64,000 nt of DNA, from contig NZ_CP080377.1 in NCBI RefSeq assembly GCF_019443505.1, positions 1,488,001 through 1,552,000 of the forward strand, read 5' to 3'. The position numbers and the translations under genes were made by a program. The notes beneath the pieces were generated by a model that saw nothing but the letters and a program-made list of their open reading frames with translations, was not told the origin of the DNA and ran no database searches. Source of the DNA: Janthinobacterium sp. PAMC25594. Its GTDB lineage: Bacteria; Pseudomonadota; Gammaproteobacteria; Burkholderiales; Burkholderiaceae_D. This document shows, in pieces, positions 53,579 to 63,427 of this stretch (within the stretch, counting starts at the first letter, position 1; each line of letters starts with the position of its first letter).

Positions 53579-54693
53579 AAGCTACCAGCGCCACCACCGT
53601 CATCGCCATCGGCATCGCCGTGGTTGCCGGACTCTGCTTTGCCCTGCCCACGCTGTCGCGTGTCGCCAGCAATCCCTTTCCGGGCATTTATTCCATCATC
53701 GACCCCGTCACCGGCGAGACCAAGGATGTCCTGAAAGTCAAACCGCTGCTGGGCGAGTACGTGGTACTCGCGCGTCTTACCGGCCACGGACCATGGACAG
53801 GCCCCATCTACGCTAAAGTCATGGGCAACGGCGACAGCTATGCGTCGCCGCCACTGTTTCAGCAGGGCCGCATGGTCAGCGCGCTATCGCTGGACGAGAT
53901 CGGCTACCTCTACCACACGCCGGGCAACAGCGACTCGCGCGTCGGCCCGTCCGATACCGGCTATATCAGCAATATCGCGAGCTTCGGCATTACTCCCCTG
54001 TTCCACCGGCCGCTCCTGGCGGGCCACGACGAGCGCGGGGAACGGGGCCGGCACGCGTACACGCCCGGCGCCGGTGAGCGCAAGGTATCGGTCAGCACCT
54101 TGAACTACAGGCCGCGCATGATTCAGGTGGGCATCAGTTCCGTCGACAATCCCGACAACGCTGTCGATACCGATCCCCTGAGTCCTTACATGAGCAGCGC
54201 CGCCAGCTGCTGCTTCTACCTGCCGGCGCAGGCCGCCGCGCCGTTGCAGGTCAAGCTCGAATATCGCTGGCTGCCCAAGGGCAAACCTGAAGTGCTGGCC
54301 CTGACCTTGCCGGCCAACAGCGACGCCGACGAACTGCTGATACTGGTGCGGGCGGATGGCACAATGAGCGTGGAATTTCGCACCCCCGGCAAGGACCTGG
54401 ATCTGGCGCCTGAGGGCGTCAGATCCATCAATGGCAAGCCGTATCCGCTGCCACCGGCCGCCGAGCGCAAGGCGCGCCTGGCTGCGGAACTGGTGCGAAA
54501 AAAACGCTTCTTGAACGATATGTCCAGGCTGCGGGACAAGGCCGCCGGGGAATCCGGCGACGTGGCCTATCAGCTACGCTATCTGATCGAGGAGTACGAG
54601 AAAACCATCAGCTATCTGGAAGCGTTTTCCGCCTGCACAGGCACCCTGGCGACGTGCGACAAGCAAGCCACGGCAGCGGCCCGCGCGCCATAG
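53575..54693 (+). CDS. DUF3304-like exported protein
   Basis: A 372-residue protein with an N-terminal membrane helix or signal (TTVIAIGIAVVAGLCFALPTLS). A middle segment LNYRPRMIQVGISSVDNPDN followed by SSAASCCFYLPAQ and VKLEYRW resembles DUF3304, a domain found near type VI secretion effectors, with its paired Cys-Cys. The C-terminal 100 residues are helical and charged. The ATGA overlap with the preceding immunity gene argues for a shared unit, so it may be an accessory immunity factor. The family match is by pattern only. Confidence 0.6.
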   Translation: MKATSATTVIAIGIAVVAGLCFALPTLSRVASNPFPGIYSIIDPVTGETKDVLKVKPLLGEYVVLARLTGHGPWTGPIYAKVMGNGDSYASPPLFQQGRMVSALSLDEIGYLYHTPGNSDSRVGPSDTGYISNIASFGITPLFHRPLLAGHDERGERGRHAYTPGAGERKVSVSTLNYRPRMIQVGISSVDNPDNAVDTDPLSPYMSSAASCCFYLPAQAAAPLQVKLEYRWLPKGKPEVLALTLPANSDADELLILVRADGTMSVEFRTPGKDLDLAPEGVRSINGKPYPLPPAAERKARLAAELVRKKRFLNDMSRLRDKAAGESGDVAYQLRYLIEEYEKTISYLEAFSACTGTLATCDKQATAAARAP

Positions 54694-54735
54694 CGCGGCA
54701 ACGTCCACGAAACGCCATGCCGAACGACATCCTGG

Positions 54736-55147
54736 CCGCCATGGCAGTGGCCACGGCGACCTTGTCCGGCCCCCGTAGCGCAGGAATGAAGCGCGTGAAT
54801 GCCGCCTCATAGAAAGCCATGGCCGGAGCGTGCGCCTGCGTCAGCAAGGCCTCGGCGATATCGCGATCGATATCCTGGGCGCGCCAGAACTGATGGCGCG
54901 TGTCGTACTCGGCCTTCAAGGCCTGCCGGCGTTCGACCAGGTAGGATTCGAGGATGTATTCCGGCGGCGGCAGCACGTCGGCCACCAGGTCCTTGCCCTG
55001 CACGATGCGCTGGTACACGGGCCCGTTGACCTTTAATTCATGCAGCACGCGCAGCGACCAGCCGCCATACACGATCAGGCCCAGCGAAAAGATGGCGACC
55101 AACAAGGCCAGCCGGCGCGACAGTTTGACTTGGCGAAGCAGCTGCAT
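54736..55147 (-). pseudogene. Truncated methyl-accepting chemotaxis protein (sensor half only)
   Basis: From the ATG at 55147 the first 137 residues look like a chemoreceptor start: helix 1 LALLVAIFSLGLIVYGGWSL, then a four-helix-bundle sensor (NGPVYQRIVQGKDLVADVLPPPEYILESYL, HQFWRAQDIDRDIAEALLTQ). After residue 137 the frame turns into meaningless Arg/Cys-rich sequence and stops at 54608. The second membrane helix, HAMP and signalling domains are missing. The break coincides with the end of the DUF3304-like gene (54693), so arrival of that gene block probably cut the receptor. Confidence 0.8.
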
Positions 55148-55341
55148 GTGCGTATCACCTCGGTTGTCCGGACCATGCCGTCAATGCCGCTGACATAGGC
55201 CGCGCTGGCCAGTATGAAATTTCTGCGCGGTATTTGTTGATTATGCAACTTTTTAAGGGGAGTTAGGAGGGATGGAAGAAAAGAATCTATCGCAGGGGCA
55301 GAGACCGGCGCATGCGCTTGCCGCCAGTGCCTGAGATGAGG

Positions 55342-55454
55342 GGACGGCGCTGGCCGCTGCGCGGCCAACGTGCCGCGCGGAGCGCGGTGGTTGGGCGATT
55401 CGGAGAGGGTTGGGCCGGCACGGCCCAACCCTTCGAATCCCACCGTTCCGTCCA
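55342..55454 (+). repeat. Hairpin-rich segment with an inverted copy of a tRNA-Ser 3' end
   Basis: TTCGAATCCCACCGT at 55432-55446 repeats, in opposite orientation, the T-loop/acceptor sequence of the tRNA-Ser at 55509-55523, and is followed by TCCGTCCA in place of CTCCGCCA. Upstream are a 10-bp perfect hairpin GGGTTGGGCC/GGCCCAACCC (55407-55431) and GGCCGC-TGC-GCGGCC (55352-55366). It does not fold as a complete tRNA because its T-stem is unpaired. It may be an attachment-site remnant. The rest of 55148-55500 shows no gene. Confidence 0.6.
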
Positions 55455-55455
55455 G

Positions 55456-55496
55456 ACAAACAAAAAAGCCTCCCGCAGGGGAGGCTTTTTTGTTTG
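55456..55496. terminator. Bidirectional terminator next to tRNA-Ser
   Basis: AAAAAAGCCTCCC and GGGGAGGCTTTTTT form a strong hairpin with a CGCA loop and T-runs in both directions. On the minus strand it ends the tRNA-Ser transcript. Confidence 0.9.
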
Positions 55497-55500
55497 ATTC

Positions 55501-55593
55501 TGGCGGAGACGGTGGGATTCGAACCCACGATACAGGTATAAGCCGTATGCATCCTTAGCAGGGATGTGCCTTCGGCCACTCGGCCACGTCTCC
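55501..55593 (-). tRNA. tRNA-Ser (GCT)
   Basis: The 93-nt minus-strand gene runs from GGAGACG (5' acceptor, ending at 55593) to CGTCTCC plus discriminator G and an encoded CCA (55501-55503 read TGG on plus). The anticodon loop CTGCTAA gives anticodon GCT (55557-55559). The long variable arm and the T-arm GTGGGTTCGAATCCCAC identify a class II serine tRNA. Confidence 0.97.
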
Positions 55594-55703
55594 TAGCTGA
55601 TTACTCAACTATGTCTCTGTAGCTAACTGCGCTGCAGCGACGAACGTCATAATATCGACTGCCCCCCCTTTGGTCAAGGGCGTGGGGCAATATTTTTGGA
55701 TAT

Positions 55704-56951
55704 TTACGCTTTTTCCAGCTCGAACGCTTTATGCAGCGCGCGCACGGCCAGTTCCATGTACTTTTCATCGATCAACACGGAGATCTTGATTTCGGAAGTG
55801 GAGATCATCATGATGTTGATGCCCTCTTCCGACAAGGTACGGAACATTTGCGATGCGACGCCGACGTGGCTGCGCATGCCCACGCCGACGACGGACAGTT
55901 TCGACACTTTCGCGTCGCCCGTGATGCTGGCGGCGCCCAGCGATTCGCGGTTCGCTTCCAGCACGGCCAGCGCGCGCGTGTATTCGCCGCGCGAAACGGT
56001 GAAGGTGAAGTCCGTTTTACCGTCGACCGACTGATTCTGTATGATCATGTCGACTTCGATGTTCGCATCCGCCACCGGTCCCAGGATGTGGTAGGCCACG
56101 CCTGGACGGTCGGGCACGCCGAGCACGGTGATTTTGGCTTCATCGCGGTTGAAGGCGATGCCGGAGATGACTGCTTGTTCCATGTTTGTATCTTCCTCAA
56201 ACGAAATCAGGGTGCCTGAATTGGCTTCTATTTCCAGCGGCAACATCGGGTCGGTCAGCGACGACAGCACGCGCGTGGGCACGCGGTAGTTGCCGGCAAA
56301 TTCCACCGAACGCGTTTGCAGCACTTTGGAACCCAGCGAAGCCAGTTCCAGCATTTCTTCAAAGGTGATGGTCTTCAGGCGGCGCGCCTCGGAGACCACG
56401 CGCGGGTCGGTCGTGTAGACGCCGTCGACGTCCGTGAAGATCAGGCACTCGGCCGCCTTCATGGCGGCGGCAATCGCCACGGCCGAGGTGTCGGAACCGC
56501 CGCGGCCCAGGGTCGCGATGTTGTCGTTCTCGTCGACACCCTGGAAACCGGTAATGATGACAATCTTGCCCGCATCGAGGTCGCGCTTGACTTTTTTGTC
56601 ATCGATCGACTGGATGCGTGCCTTGGTAAAGGCGGAATCGGTCTTGATCGCGACTTGCCAGCCAGCATAGGATACGGCTTGTTTGCCGATCGCCAGCAGT
56701 GCCATCGACAATAGGCCGACGGACACTTGTTCGCCTGTCGAGGCGATCATGTCAAGTTCACGGGGATCGGGTTGATCCATGATTTCCCTGGCCAGTCCAA
56801 TCAGGCGGTTGGTTTCGCCCGACATGGCCGATGGCACCACCACGATTTGATGCCCCGCGTCGTGCCACTTGGCAACGCGCTTGGCGACATTCTTGATACG
56901 GTCAGTCGAGCCCATCGACGTACCGCCATATTTGTGGACGATTAAAGCCAT
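55704..56951 (-). CDS. lysC: Aspartate kinase
   Basis: A 415-residue aspartokinase catalysing the first step of the Lys/Thr/Met pathway. The N-terminal KYGGTSMGS nucleotide site, TGEQVSVGLLSMALLA and GRGGSDTSAVAIAAAM define the kinase domain (1-250). Two ACT domains follow (about 265-415: ITVLGVPDRPGVAYHILG and VVGVGMRSHVGVASQMF), which would give lysine/threonine feedback. The start at 56951 (MALIVHKYGG) matches the family; 7 codons of open frame precede it. It lies between tRNA-Ser and tilS on the same strand. Confidence 0.95.
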   Translation of the reverse strand: MALIVHKYGGTSMGSTDRIKNVAKRVAKWHDAGHQIVVVPSAMSGETNRLIGLAREIMDQPDPRELDMIASTGEQVSVGLLSMALLAIGKQAVSYAGWQVAIKTDSAFTKARIQSIDDKKVKRDLDAGKIVIITGFQGVDENDNIATLGRGGSDTSAVAIAAAMKAAECLIFTDVDGVYTTDPRVVSEARRLKTITFEEMLELASLGSKVLQTRSVEFAGNYRVPTRVLSSLTDPMLPLEIEANSGTLISFEEDTNMEQAVISGIAFNRDEAKITVLGVPDRPGVAYHILGPVADANIEVDMIIQNQSVDGKTDFTFTVSRGEYTRALAVLEANRESLGAASITGDAKVSKLSVVGVGMRSHVGVASQMFRTLSEEGINIMMISTSEIKISVLIDEKYMELAVRALHKAFELEKA

Positions 56952-57147
56952 AAGAGTGAAGTTTCCGCTCAAGAAGAATAAAAAAGGAGGGCTTTACTCT
57001 ACATGCCGCAATGCAAAATAACAAGCTAAAAAGCGCATTAGCTCATACCGATTGCGCATATGGAAATAACCAATCCATGCAGTCCAGCTGGCTTGAGCAG
57101 CCACTTGCCGGCCACCCCGAGAGTGGCCGTGGCGGCTGCCCTTACGC

Positions 57148-58566
57148 TCAGCAGGAGAGCCAGCGCAAGGCCACGCGGGGACGCTCCAGCAGGCTCAGAC
57201 AATGGCAATCGAGGCCAATCCCGGCCGCATACAGCAATTGTTGCGCCGCACAGACAAGTGGCAGGCGTTCGCGCTCCCAGGCGGGCACGTCGAACGCCTG
57301 ATAATGGTATTTCAAGCTCTTGGTGGGACGGTTCAGGGCCAGCTTCAGGCGCTCGCCGCCCTGGCGAAAATCGATGGTCAGGGTCTGCGTTTGCAACCAG
57401 GCAATATCGATACCCTGGCCGCCCGCTTCCACCGCATCGAAATGCAGCACGCCGCCATACGCAGGAAAGGTCAGGCTGGCCTCGCCCTGCCACGTAAATT
57501 GCTGGCCGGCTTTTTCCAGGCCGGGAATGCCCGCGTCGTCACGCTCGCGCATGCCGGCAAGGTCATTCAGCTTGGGCGTCAGGTACAGCCGGTCGCGGTG
57601 GCGCCGCACGTGGCATTCGGGGTGCGTGACCAGCAGTTGCGCATCGGGCCGCGCTTCCAGCAATTGCGCCAGCATTTCCGCCAGCCATGCCGTCGACGGC
57701 ATGCGCAGGCCGCGCGTGCCGAACCAGTGGCGCAGCAGGTTGTAACAGCGGTCCGCGCTCAGTTCACGCAGCTTGCTCAATTCGATGCAGTCGCCGTCGA
57801 GGCAATTTAGCAAATCCTGCGTCGCCAGTTCCGTCAGCAGGCGCTGCGCCGATTGCGCATGCTGGGCGCTGCGGGCGAAGCGCTCCTGGAAGCCGGGAAA
57901 CGCCTGCGCCAGCACGGGCATCACCTGGTGCCGCAGAGCATTGCGGGCAAAGCGGGGATCGTCGTTCGACTCATCGTGGATATGCGCGATCGCATGGTGC
58001 GCCACATACGCTTCGAGCTGCTTGCGCGACACGGACAGCAGCGGGCGCGCCATCACCAGGTCCGGGTTGCCCAGCAGCTCGGGCGCGCTGTTGGCGCCAT
58101 CCATGCCGGACAGGCCCGCCGTGCCGGAGCCGCGCAGCAATTGCAGCAGCACCGTCTCGGCCTGGTCGTCCTGGTGGTGGGCTGTGAGCAGCAGGCGCAC
58201 GCCGTGCGCCGCGCACAGCTCGCCCAGGGCCGCGTAGCGGCGCTTGCGGGCCGCTTCTTCCGTGCCCGTCTTCGCATTCTTTTCCAGCGTGACACGGCGC
58301 GCCTCGAAAGCGATGCCCAGGCCCGCGCACGTTTGCTCGCAATGGGTCAGCCAGGCATCCGCATTCGGGCTCAGGCCGTGGTGCACGTGAAACGCGTGCA
58401 GGGCCACGCCCTGCTCCTGCGCCCAGGCATGCGCCAGGTGCAGCAGGGCCGCGGAATCGAGGCCGCCGCTGAGGGCAATGCCGATGGGGCTGCCGGGCGG
58501 CATCGCGCAGTTTTCCAGCGCGCGGGCGAAGATGTCGGGCACGGTGGCGGTTTGTTGCTTTTTCAT
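57148..58566 (-). CDS. tilS: tRNA(Ile)-lysidine synthase
   Basis: A 472-residue N-type ATP pyrophosphatase that converts C34 of tRNA-Ile(CAU) to lysidine. The PP-loop is IALSGGLDSAALLHLA near residues 29-44, followed by HAFHVHHGLSPNAD and LLLTAHHQDDQAETVLLQLLRGSGTAGLSGM (a long conserved block). N-terminal catalytic, middle TilS and C-terminal domains are all present and full length. Upstream toward accA lies a repeat-rich gap of 156 bp. Confidence 0.95.
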   Translation of the reverse strand: MKKQQTATVPDIFARALENCAMPPGSPIGIALSGGLDSAALLHLAHAWAQEQGVALHAFHVHHGLSPNADAWLTHCEQTCAGLGIAFEARRVTLEKNAKTGTEEAARKRRYAALGELCAAHGVRLLLTAHHQDDQAETVLLQLLRGSGTAGLSGMDGANSAPELLGNPDLVMARPLLSVSRKQLEAYVAHHAIAHIHDESNDDPRFARNALRHQVMPVLAQAFPGFQERFARSAQHAQSAQRLLTELATQDLLNCLDGDCIELSKLRELSADRCYNLLRHWFGTRGLRMPSTAWLAEMLAQLLEARPDAQLLVTHPECHVRRHRDRLYLTPKLNDLAGMRERDDAGIPGLEKAGQQFTWQGEASLTFPAYGGVLHFDAVEAGGQGIDIAWLQTQTLTIDFRQGGERLKLALNRPTKSLKYHYQAFDVPAWERERLPLVCAAQQLLYAAGIGLDCHCLSLLERPRVALRWLSC

Positions 58567-58588
58567 TCGGACTCCGGGAATGCAAAGA

Positions 58589-58632
58589 GGGACAGGCTGC
58601 TAAACGGATGGTGTCGTTTAGCGGACTGTCCC
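58589..58632. repeat. Interrupted 15-bp hairpin between accA and tilS
   Basis: GGGACAG-GCT-GCTAAACG (58589-58606), an 8-nt loop, and CGTTTAGC-GGA-CTGTCCC (58615-58632) pair over 7 plus 8 bp. It could be the accA terminator or one copy of an intergenic repeat family. Confidence 0.8.
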
Positions 58633-58651
58633 TGGTGTGTTCTACTGTCTT

Positions 58652-58692
58652 GTCGGCTTACGTCAAGTCGGCTTACGCTGCGCTAAGCCGAC
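58652..58692. repeat. REP-like element, diverged AAGCCGAC variant
   Basis: GTCGGCTTA occurs at 58652-58660 and 58667-58675 and inverted at 58684-58692 (TAAGCCGAC), followed by CTACG. It is the same design as the GTCGGATTA elements at 1678 and 14471 with ATTA changed to CTTA, so it is probably a subfamily. Confidence 0.65.
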
Positions 58693-58722
58693 CTACGCCG
58701 ACCTGCACTGGCCGGCGATGGC

Positions 58723-59697
58723 TTACTCGCTGGGCGTGGTTTCCTTGAACTTGCCGTAGCTCAGCAGTTTTTCGTGGCGGGCGGCCAGCAGGTCCTTGGT
58801 TTTCATGCCGTGGAACTGGCGCAGGGTGTCGGCCAGTGCGCGTTTGAGCAAGGTCGCCATCTGCTTCGGATCGCGGTGGGCGCCGCCCAGCGGTTCGTTG
58901 ATGATCTTGTCGATCAGGCCCATGGCTTTCAGGCGGTGGGCAGTCAGGCCCAGCGCTTCGGCCGCGTCGGAGGCGCGCTCGGCGCTCTTCCACAGGATCG
59001 AGGCGCAGCCTTCCGGCGAAATCACGGCATACGTCGAGTATTGCAGCATCAGCACGGCGTCGCCCACGGCGATGGCCAGCGCGCCGCCGGAACCGCCTTC
59101 ACCGATGATGGTGGCGATCAGCGGCACTTTCAGTTCGGCCATCACATACAGGTTGTGGCCGATGGCTTCCGACTGGCCGCGCTCTTCCGCGTCGATGCCG
59201 GGGAAGGCGCCTGGCGTGTCGACGAAGGTGAAGATGGGCAAGTTGAACTTTTCAGCCACTTTCATCAGGCGCATGGCCTTGCGGTAGCCTTCCGGCTTCG
59301 GCATGCCGAAATTGCGCAGGGCGCGCTCTTTCGTGTCGCGGCCCTTCTGGTGGCCGATGACCATGCACGGCTGGCCGTTGAAGCGGGCCAGGCCGCCCAC
59401 GACGGACAGATCGTCCGCGTAGCTGCGGTCGCCATGCAATTCGTGGAAATCGGTAAAGATTTCATTCACGTAATCCATGGTGTAGGGGCGCTGCGGGTGG
59501 CGCGCGATCTGCGCCACTTGCCACGGCGTCAGCTTGGCGTAGATATCCTTGGTCAGCTGCTGGCTCTTCTTGGCCAGGCGGTCGATCTCTTCCGAGATGT
59601 CGACGGCCGAATCGTCTTGCACGAAGCGCAACTCTTCGATCTTGGAATCGAGTTCCGCGATCGGCTGTTCAAAATTGAGGAAAGTCGTTTTAGTCAT
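58723..59697 (-). CDS. accA: Acetyl-CoA carboxylase carboxyltransferase subunit alpha
   Basis: A 324-residue AccA; with AccD it transfers the carboxyl group from biotin to acetyl-CoA. Typical segments are [60 protein letters not shown] and [20 protein letters not shown]. The start at 59697 is preceded by CTGGAGGTACA, a clear ribosome site. It is 54 bp after the AlkA-like gene on the same strand. Confidence 0.96.
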   Translation of the reverse strand: MTKTTFLNFEQPIAELDSKIEELRFVQDDSAVDISEEIDRLAKKSQQLTKDIYAKLTPWQVAQIARHPQRPYTMDYVNEIFTDFHELHGDRSYADDLSVVGGLARFNGQPCMVIGHQKGRDTKERALRNFGMPKPEGYRKAMRLMKVAEKFNLPIFTFVDTPGAFPGIDAEERGQSEAIGHNLYVMAELKVPLIATIIGEGGSGGALAIAVGDAVLMLQYSTYAVISPEGCASILWKSAERASDAAEALGLTAHRLKAMGLIDKIINEPLGGAHRDPKQMATLLKRALADTLRQFHGMKTKDLLAARHEKLLSYGKFKETTPSE

Positions 59698-59751
59698 TGT
59701 ACCTCCAGGTTTTACCGGCCACGGCGCCAGGGCGCGCGGCGTCATCTATGT

Positions 59752-60474
59752 TTATTTTACCGTACCGGCTGCTGCGCCGGGGGCTGCATCGGGTGCGGCA
59801 GGGGCGGCTGCAGGGTCGAGACTGCGCCACAAATACCACGTCGCCACGGTGCGCCACGGTTCCCAATTGGCGGAAACTTCGCGCGCATCGCTGCGGGAAA
59901 CTGGTTCACCGGAAAAATAATTGACGCTGATGCCCTGGATCAAACCGGGGTCGTCGAGCGGCAAGACATTCGGCCGTAACAGATTAAATATCAAAAACAT
60001 CTCGGCTGTCCAGCGGCCGATGCCGCGGATCTGCACCAGTTCGGCGATGACGGCTTCGTCATCCATCTGGTCCCACTGGCTCGCGTGCACGCGCTTGGCC
60101 TTGAAATGGTCGGCCAGGTCGAGAATGTATTCGGTCTTGCGTTTGGACAAGCCGCAGGCGGACAGTTGCTCGGCGCCCGCCTTCAGCACTTGCGAGGGCG
60201 TGCATTTCGGGCAAGCCAGCAGCAGCTTTTTCCAGGCAGCATCCGCCGCCTTGGGCGTGATCTGCTGCCCCACCAGCGAACGGGCCAGGGTGGTGAACGG
60301 GTCGCTATGGCCGACCAGGTGCAGGTCGCCAAATTGCGGGATGAGCTTTTTCATGATGCGGTCGCGCTTCATCAGCTCGATCTTCGCCTCTTCCCAGTAG
60401 TGCGGCACCTGGATCACTTGCGCCAAGTCCGTCACCTTGGGGGCTTCCCCGTTTTCCCTGGACGTAGCCATCAT
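59752..60474 (-). CDS. DNA-3-methyladenine glycosylase II-like (HhH-GPD)
   Basis: A 240-residue base-excision enzyme of the AlkA/HhH-GPD superfamily. The helix-hairpin-helix is [15 protein letters not shown], and the catalytic aspartate lies in [12 protein letters not shown]. It would remove alkylated purines from DNA. The C-terminal 20 residues are an Ala/Pro-rich low-complexity tail ([16 protein letters not shown]). The ATG at 60474 overlaps the cysS stop (ATGA). Confidence 0.9.
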   Translation of the reverse strand: MMATSRENGEAPKVTDLAQVIQVPHYWEEAKIELMKRDRIMKKLIPQFGDLHLVGHSDPFTTLARSLVGQQITPKAADAAWKKLLLACPKCTPSQVLKAGAEQLSACGLSKRKTEYILDLADHFKAKRVHASQWDQMDDEAVIAELVQIRGIGRWTAEMFLIFNLLRPNVLPLDDPGLIQGISVNYFSGEPVSRSDAREVSANWEPWRTVATWYLWRSLDPAAAPAAPDAAPGAAAGTVK

Positions 60475-61868
60475 GCGCGGCGCCAGTTGGTCGAGCCGTC
60501 AGGCTTGTCTTCGAGAATGATACCGGCCGCCAACAGCTCGGCGCGGATCTTGTCGGACTGCGCAAAGTCGCGCGCCTTTTTCGCCGCGCCGCGCGCCGCG
60601 ATGGCCGCTTCGATGCCAGCGGCTTCATCCTGGCCGCCGACGGCGGCGCCGACGGTGGCTTGCAGGAATTGCTGCGGCGTACGTTCCAGCAAGCCGAATA
60701 CGCCCGCCAGCCCCTTCAATTGACGCGCCAGGGCCGGCGACTTGCTCTTGTTGACTTCCGTCGCCAGGTCGAACAGGGCGGCCACGGCCAGCGGCGTGTT
60801 GAAATCGTCATCCATCGCTTCGCGCACGCGCACGGCGTGGGCTTCATTCCAGTCGATGGCGCCCTCTTCCACCACCACGTCGGCCAGCGCCGTGTACAAG
60901 CGCGTCAGCGACAGGCGCGCATCATCGAGGTGCACGTCCGAGTAATTCAGGGGGCTGCGGTAGTGCGCGCGCAGGATGAAGAAGCGGATCACTTCGGCAT
61001 CGAATTTTTGCAGCACTTCGCGGATGGTGAAGAAATTGCCGAGCGACTTCGACATTTTTTCATTGTCCAGACGCACGAAACCATTATGTATCCAGTAATT
61101 CACGCTGGTATGGCCGAATGCGCCTTCGGATTGGGCGATCTCGTTTTCGTGGTGCGGGAATTGCAGGTCCGCGCCGCCGCCATGGATGTCGAACTGTTCG
61201 CCAAGCAAGGCGCAGGACATGGCCGAGCACTCGATATGCCAGCCCGGGCGGCCCTTGCCCCACTTCGAGTCCCACTTGACTTCTTCCGGCTCGGACTCCT
61301 TCGACGACTTCCACAGCACGAAGTCGAGCGGATCGCGCTTGCCCGTGTTCACGTCCACGCGCTCGCCCGCGCGCAGGTCGTCGAGCGACTTGCCCGACAG
61401 CTTGCCGTAGTTGGGGAAGTTGCGCACAGCGTAATTGACGTCGCCGTCAAGACCCTGGTAAGCCAGGTCCTTCGCTTCCAGCTGCTCGATCAGGCGCAGC
61501 ATCTGCGGCACGTATTCGGTGGCGCGCGGCGTGTGGTCGGGCGTCAGGATGCCCAGCGCGGCCGTGTCTTCATCCATGTACTGGGTGAAACGCGTCGTCA
61601 GCTGGGAAATCGTCTCGCCGTTTTCCACGGCGCGACGGATGATCTTGTCGTCGATGTCCGTAATGTTGCGCACGTACGTGACGTCGAAACCGGAGGCTTT
61701 CAGCCAGCGGTAGATGACGTCGAACGCCATCATCATGCGCGCATGGCCGATATGGCAATAATCGTAGATGGTCATGCCGCAGACGTACATGCGTACCTTG
61801 CCAGCTTCCATCGGGACGAATACCTGCTTCTCGCGAGCCAGGGTGTTGTAAATCTTTAGATTGCTCAT
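60471..61868 (-). CDS. cysS: Cysteinyl-tRNA synthetase
   Basis: A 465-residue class I synthetase. The HIGH-type motif is [15 protein letters not shown] is intact ([11 protein letters not shown]), and the zinc ligands include the Cys of [10 protein letters not shown], the Cys of ECSAMSC and HHENE. The start at 61868 ([10 protein letters not shown]) matches the family, and 25 additional codons upstream are not conserved-looking. The 277-bp gap to the divergent ppiA contains both promoters but no gene that I can support. Confidence 0.96.
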   Translation of the reverse strand: MSNLKIYNTLAREKQVFVPMEAGKVRMYVCGMTIYDYCHIGHARMMMAFDVIYRWLKASGFDVTYVRNITDIDDKIIRRAVENGETISQLTTRFTQYMDEDTAALGILTPDHTPRATEYVPQMLRLIEQLEAKDLAYQGLDGDVNYAVRNFPNYGKLSGKSLDDLRAGERVDVNTGKRDPLDFVLWKSSKESEPEEVKWDSKWGKGRPGWHIECSAMSCALLGEQFDIHGGGADLQFPHHENEIAQSEGAFGHTSVNYWIHNGFVRLDNEKMSKSLGNFFTIREVLQKFDAEVIRFFILRAHYRSPLNYSDVHLDDARLSLTRLYTALADVVVEEGAIDWNEAHAVRVREAMDDDFNTPLAVAALFDLATEVNKSKSPALARQLKGLAGVFGLLERTPQQFLQATVGAAVGGQDEAAGIEAAIAARGAAKKARDFAQSDKIRAELLAAGIILEDKPDGSTNWRRA

Positions 61869-62145
61869 CGTACTTTGCAAGTGGAGCGACCGCCAGCCTG
61901 GCAAAACGACAGACAGGCGCGGACACCGGGGGTGCCGCGCCACTGAACTGCCGTGTGCGCCAAGACTGGTCGAGCCGCTATAGTGTTGTTCTTGTTTGTT
62001 AGAATTAGGGCGTTAGCGGTCAAGTATAACATTGATAAAAACCATACTGGCCCGATATGGATCAGGTTTTTACGATGTTCAACCGAAACTCATTGCTTTA
62101 GCACGACAGCAAGTTTAGAGAAAAATAACGATCAAGGACACCTTC

Positions 62146-62784
62146 ATGCAAGAAATCAAATCGAAACGCCTGTCTTTCCTGGCGCGCTTTTGCACCCTGT
62201 TTGCCGGCCTCACCCTGGGCAGCGCCGTCGTGGCAGCCGCACCCGCAAGCCCTTCGCCTACCCTCGACCCCACGCCGCACGTGGCCCTGAAAACCAGCAT
62301 GGGCGAGATCGTGCTGGAACTGGACCAGGAAAAAGCGCCGCAAAGCGTGGCCAATTTCTTGCAGTATGTCAAAAGCGGCTACTACAAGGGCACCGTATTT
62401 CACCGCGTCATCGACGGCTTCATGATACAGGGCGGCGGCTTCGACAAGAACATGAAGCAAAAAGCCACCAAGGCGCCGATCAGGAATGAAGCGCAAAACG
62501 GCTTGCAGAACGTCACCTACAGCATCGCCATGGCGCGCACGGGCGACCCGCATTCGGCCACCTCGCAGTTCTTCATCAACGTGAACAATAACGGCGCGCT
62601 CGACTACCCTGGCCGCGACGGCTTCGGCTACACGGTGTTCGGCAAAGTTATCAAAGGCATGGACGTGGTCGACAAGATCAAGGCCGTGCCCGTGGTGGAC
62701 AAGGGACCGCACCAGAACGTGCCAGTCACCCCCGTGGTGATCGAATCGGCGACTTTACTCAAATCAGCGCCCGCAAAACTGTAA
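62146..62784 (+). CDS. ppiA: Periplasmic peptidyl-prolyl cis-trans isomerase (cyclophilin)
   Basis: A 212-residue cyclophilin. A signal peptide ([21 protein letters not shown]) indicates export. The catalytic block [16 protein letters not shown] contains the conserved Arg/Phe pair, and [13 protein letters not shown] is the substrate-binding strand. The next gene encodes a cytoplasmic paralogue; the two share most core residues and probably arose by duplication. GGACACC before the ATG is a modest ribosome site. Confidence 0.92.
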   Translation: MQEIKSKRLSFLARFCTLFAGLTLGSAVVAAAPASPSPTLDPTPHVALKTSMGEIVLELDQEKAPQSVANFLQYVKSGYYKGTVFHRVIDGFMIQGGGFDKNMKQKATKAPIRNEAQNGLQNVTYSIAMARTGDPHSATSQFFINVNNNGALDYPGRDGFGYTVFGKVIKGMDVVDKIKAVPVVDKGPHQNVPVTPVVIESATLLKSAPAKL

Positions 62785-62855
62785 AATAGCGTTTTTGCGG
62801 CCCTGAACCACGGGGGCCGTCGAATCATTCTTCATCTAATTTATTAAGGATCATC

Positions 62856-63347
62856 ATGACCTCCGTCATCATCACCACCAATCTGGGCAAGATCACCGCT
62901 GAACTGGACGCCGAAAAAGCACCGAAAACGGTTGCCAACTTCCTGGCCTACATGCAAGCCGGTCACTATGACAACACGATTTTCCACCGCGTCATCGACG
63001 GCTTCATGATCCAGGGCGGCGGTTTCGAGCCAGGCATGAAACAAAAGCCTGCCGACACCACCGTGGAAAACGAAGGCAAAAACGGCCTGAAAAACGATAC
63101 CTACACCCTGGCCATGGCCCGCACGTCGGATCCGCATTCGGCATCGGCCCAGTTCTTCATCAACATCAAGAACAACAGCTTCCTCGACTACCCAGGCCAG
63201 GACGGCTGGGGCTACGCCGTGTTCGGTAAAGTCACCGAAGGCAAGGAAGTCGTCGACGCCATCCGCGCCGTGAAAACCTCGCGCGCCGGCATGTTCGCCG
63301 ATGTGCCAGTGACGGACGTCATCATCGAAAAAGTCGAAGCAGCGTAA
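62856..63347 (+). CDS. ppiB: Cytoplasmic peptidyl-prolyl cis-trans isomerase B
   Basis: A 163-residue cyclophilin without signal peptide. [19 protein letters not shown] and SASAQFFINIKNN mark the active site. It accelerates proline isomerisation in cytoplasmic proteins. Start preceded by AAGGATC. It is 71 bp after ppiA and 80 bp before lpxH, in the ppiB-lpxH order common in proteobacteria. Confidence 0.94.
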   Translation: MTSVIITTNLGKITAELDAEKAPKTVANFLAYMQAGHYDNTIFHRVIDGFMIQGGGFEPGMKQKPADTTVENEGKNGLKNDTYTLAMARTSDPHSASAQFFINIKNNSFLDYPGQDGWGYAVFGKVTEGKEVVDAIRAVKTSRAGMFADVPVTDVIIEKVEAA

Positions 63348-63427
63348 TCAAGCTACAGCATCATGAATAACAGGCATTGCAGCGTTTTCGCCTCTCCATG
63401 CACTTCACTTCTTGGGAGCGTTGAACG

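Noticed and set aside
55342..55453. A second tRNA gene on the plus strand (GGACGG...CCGTCC acceptor)
   Set aside because: Length of 112 nt, no T-stem pairing and no recognisable anticodon arm; kept only as a tRNA-derived fragment.
62798..62819. CGGCCC/GGGCCG hairpin between ppiA and ppiB
   Set aside because: Only 6 bp with no T-run; not enough to call a terminator.
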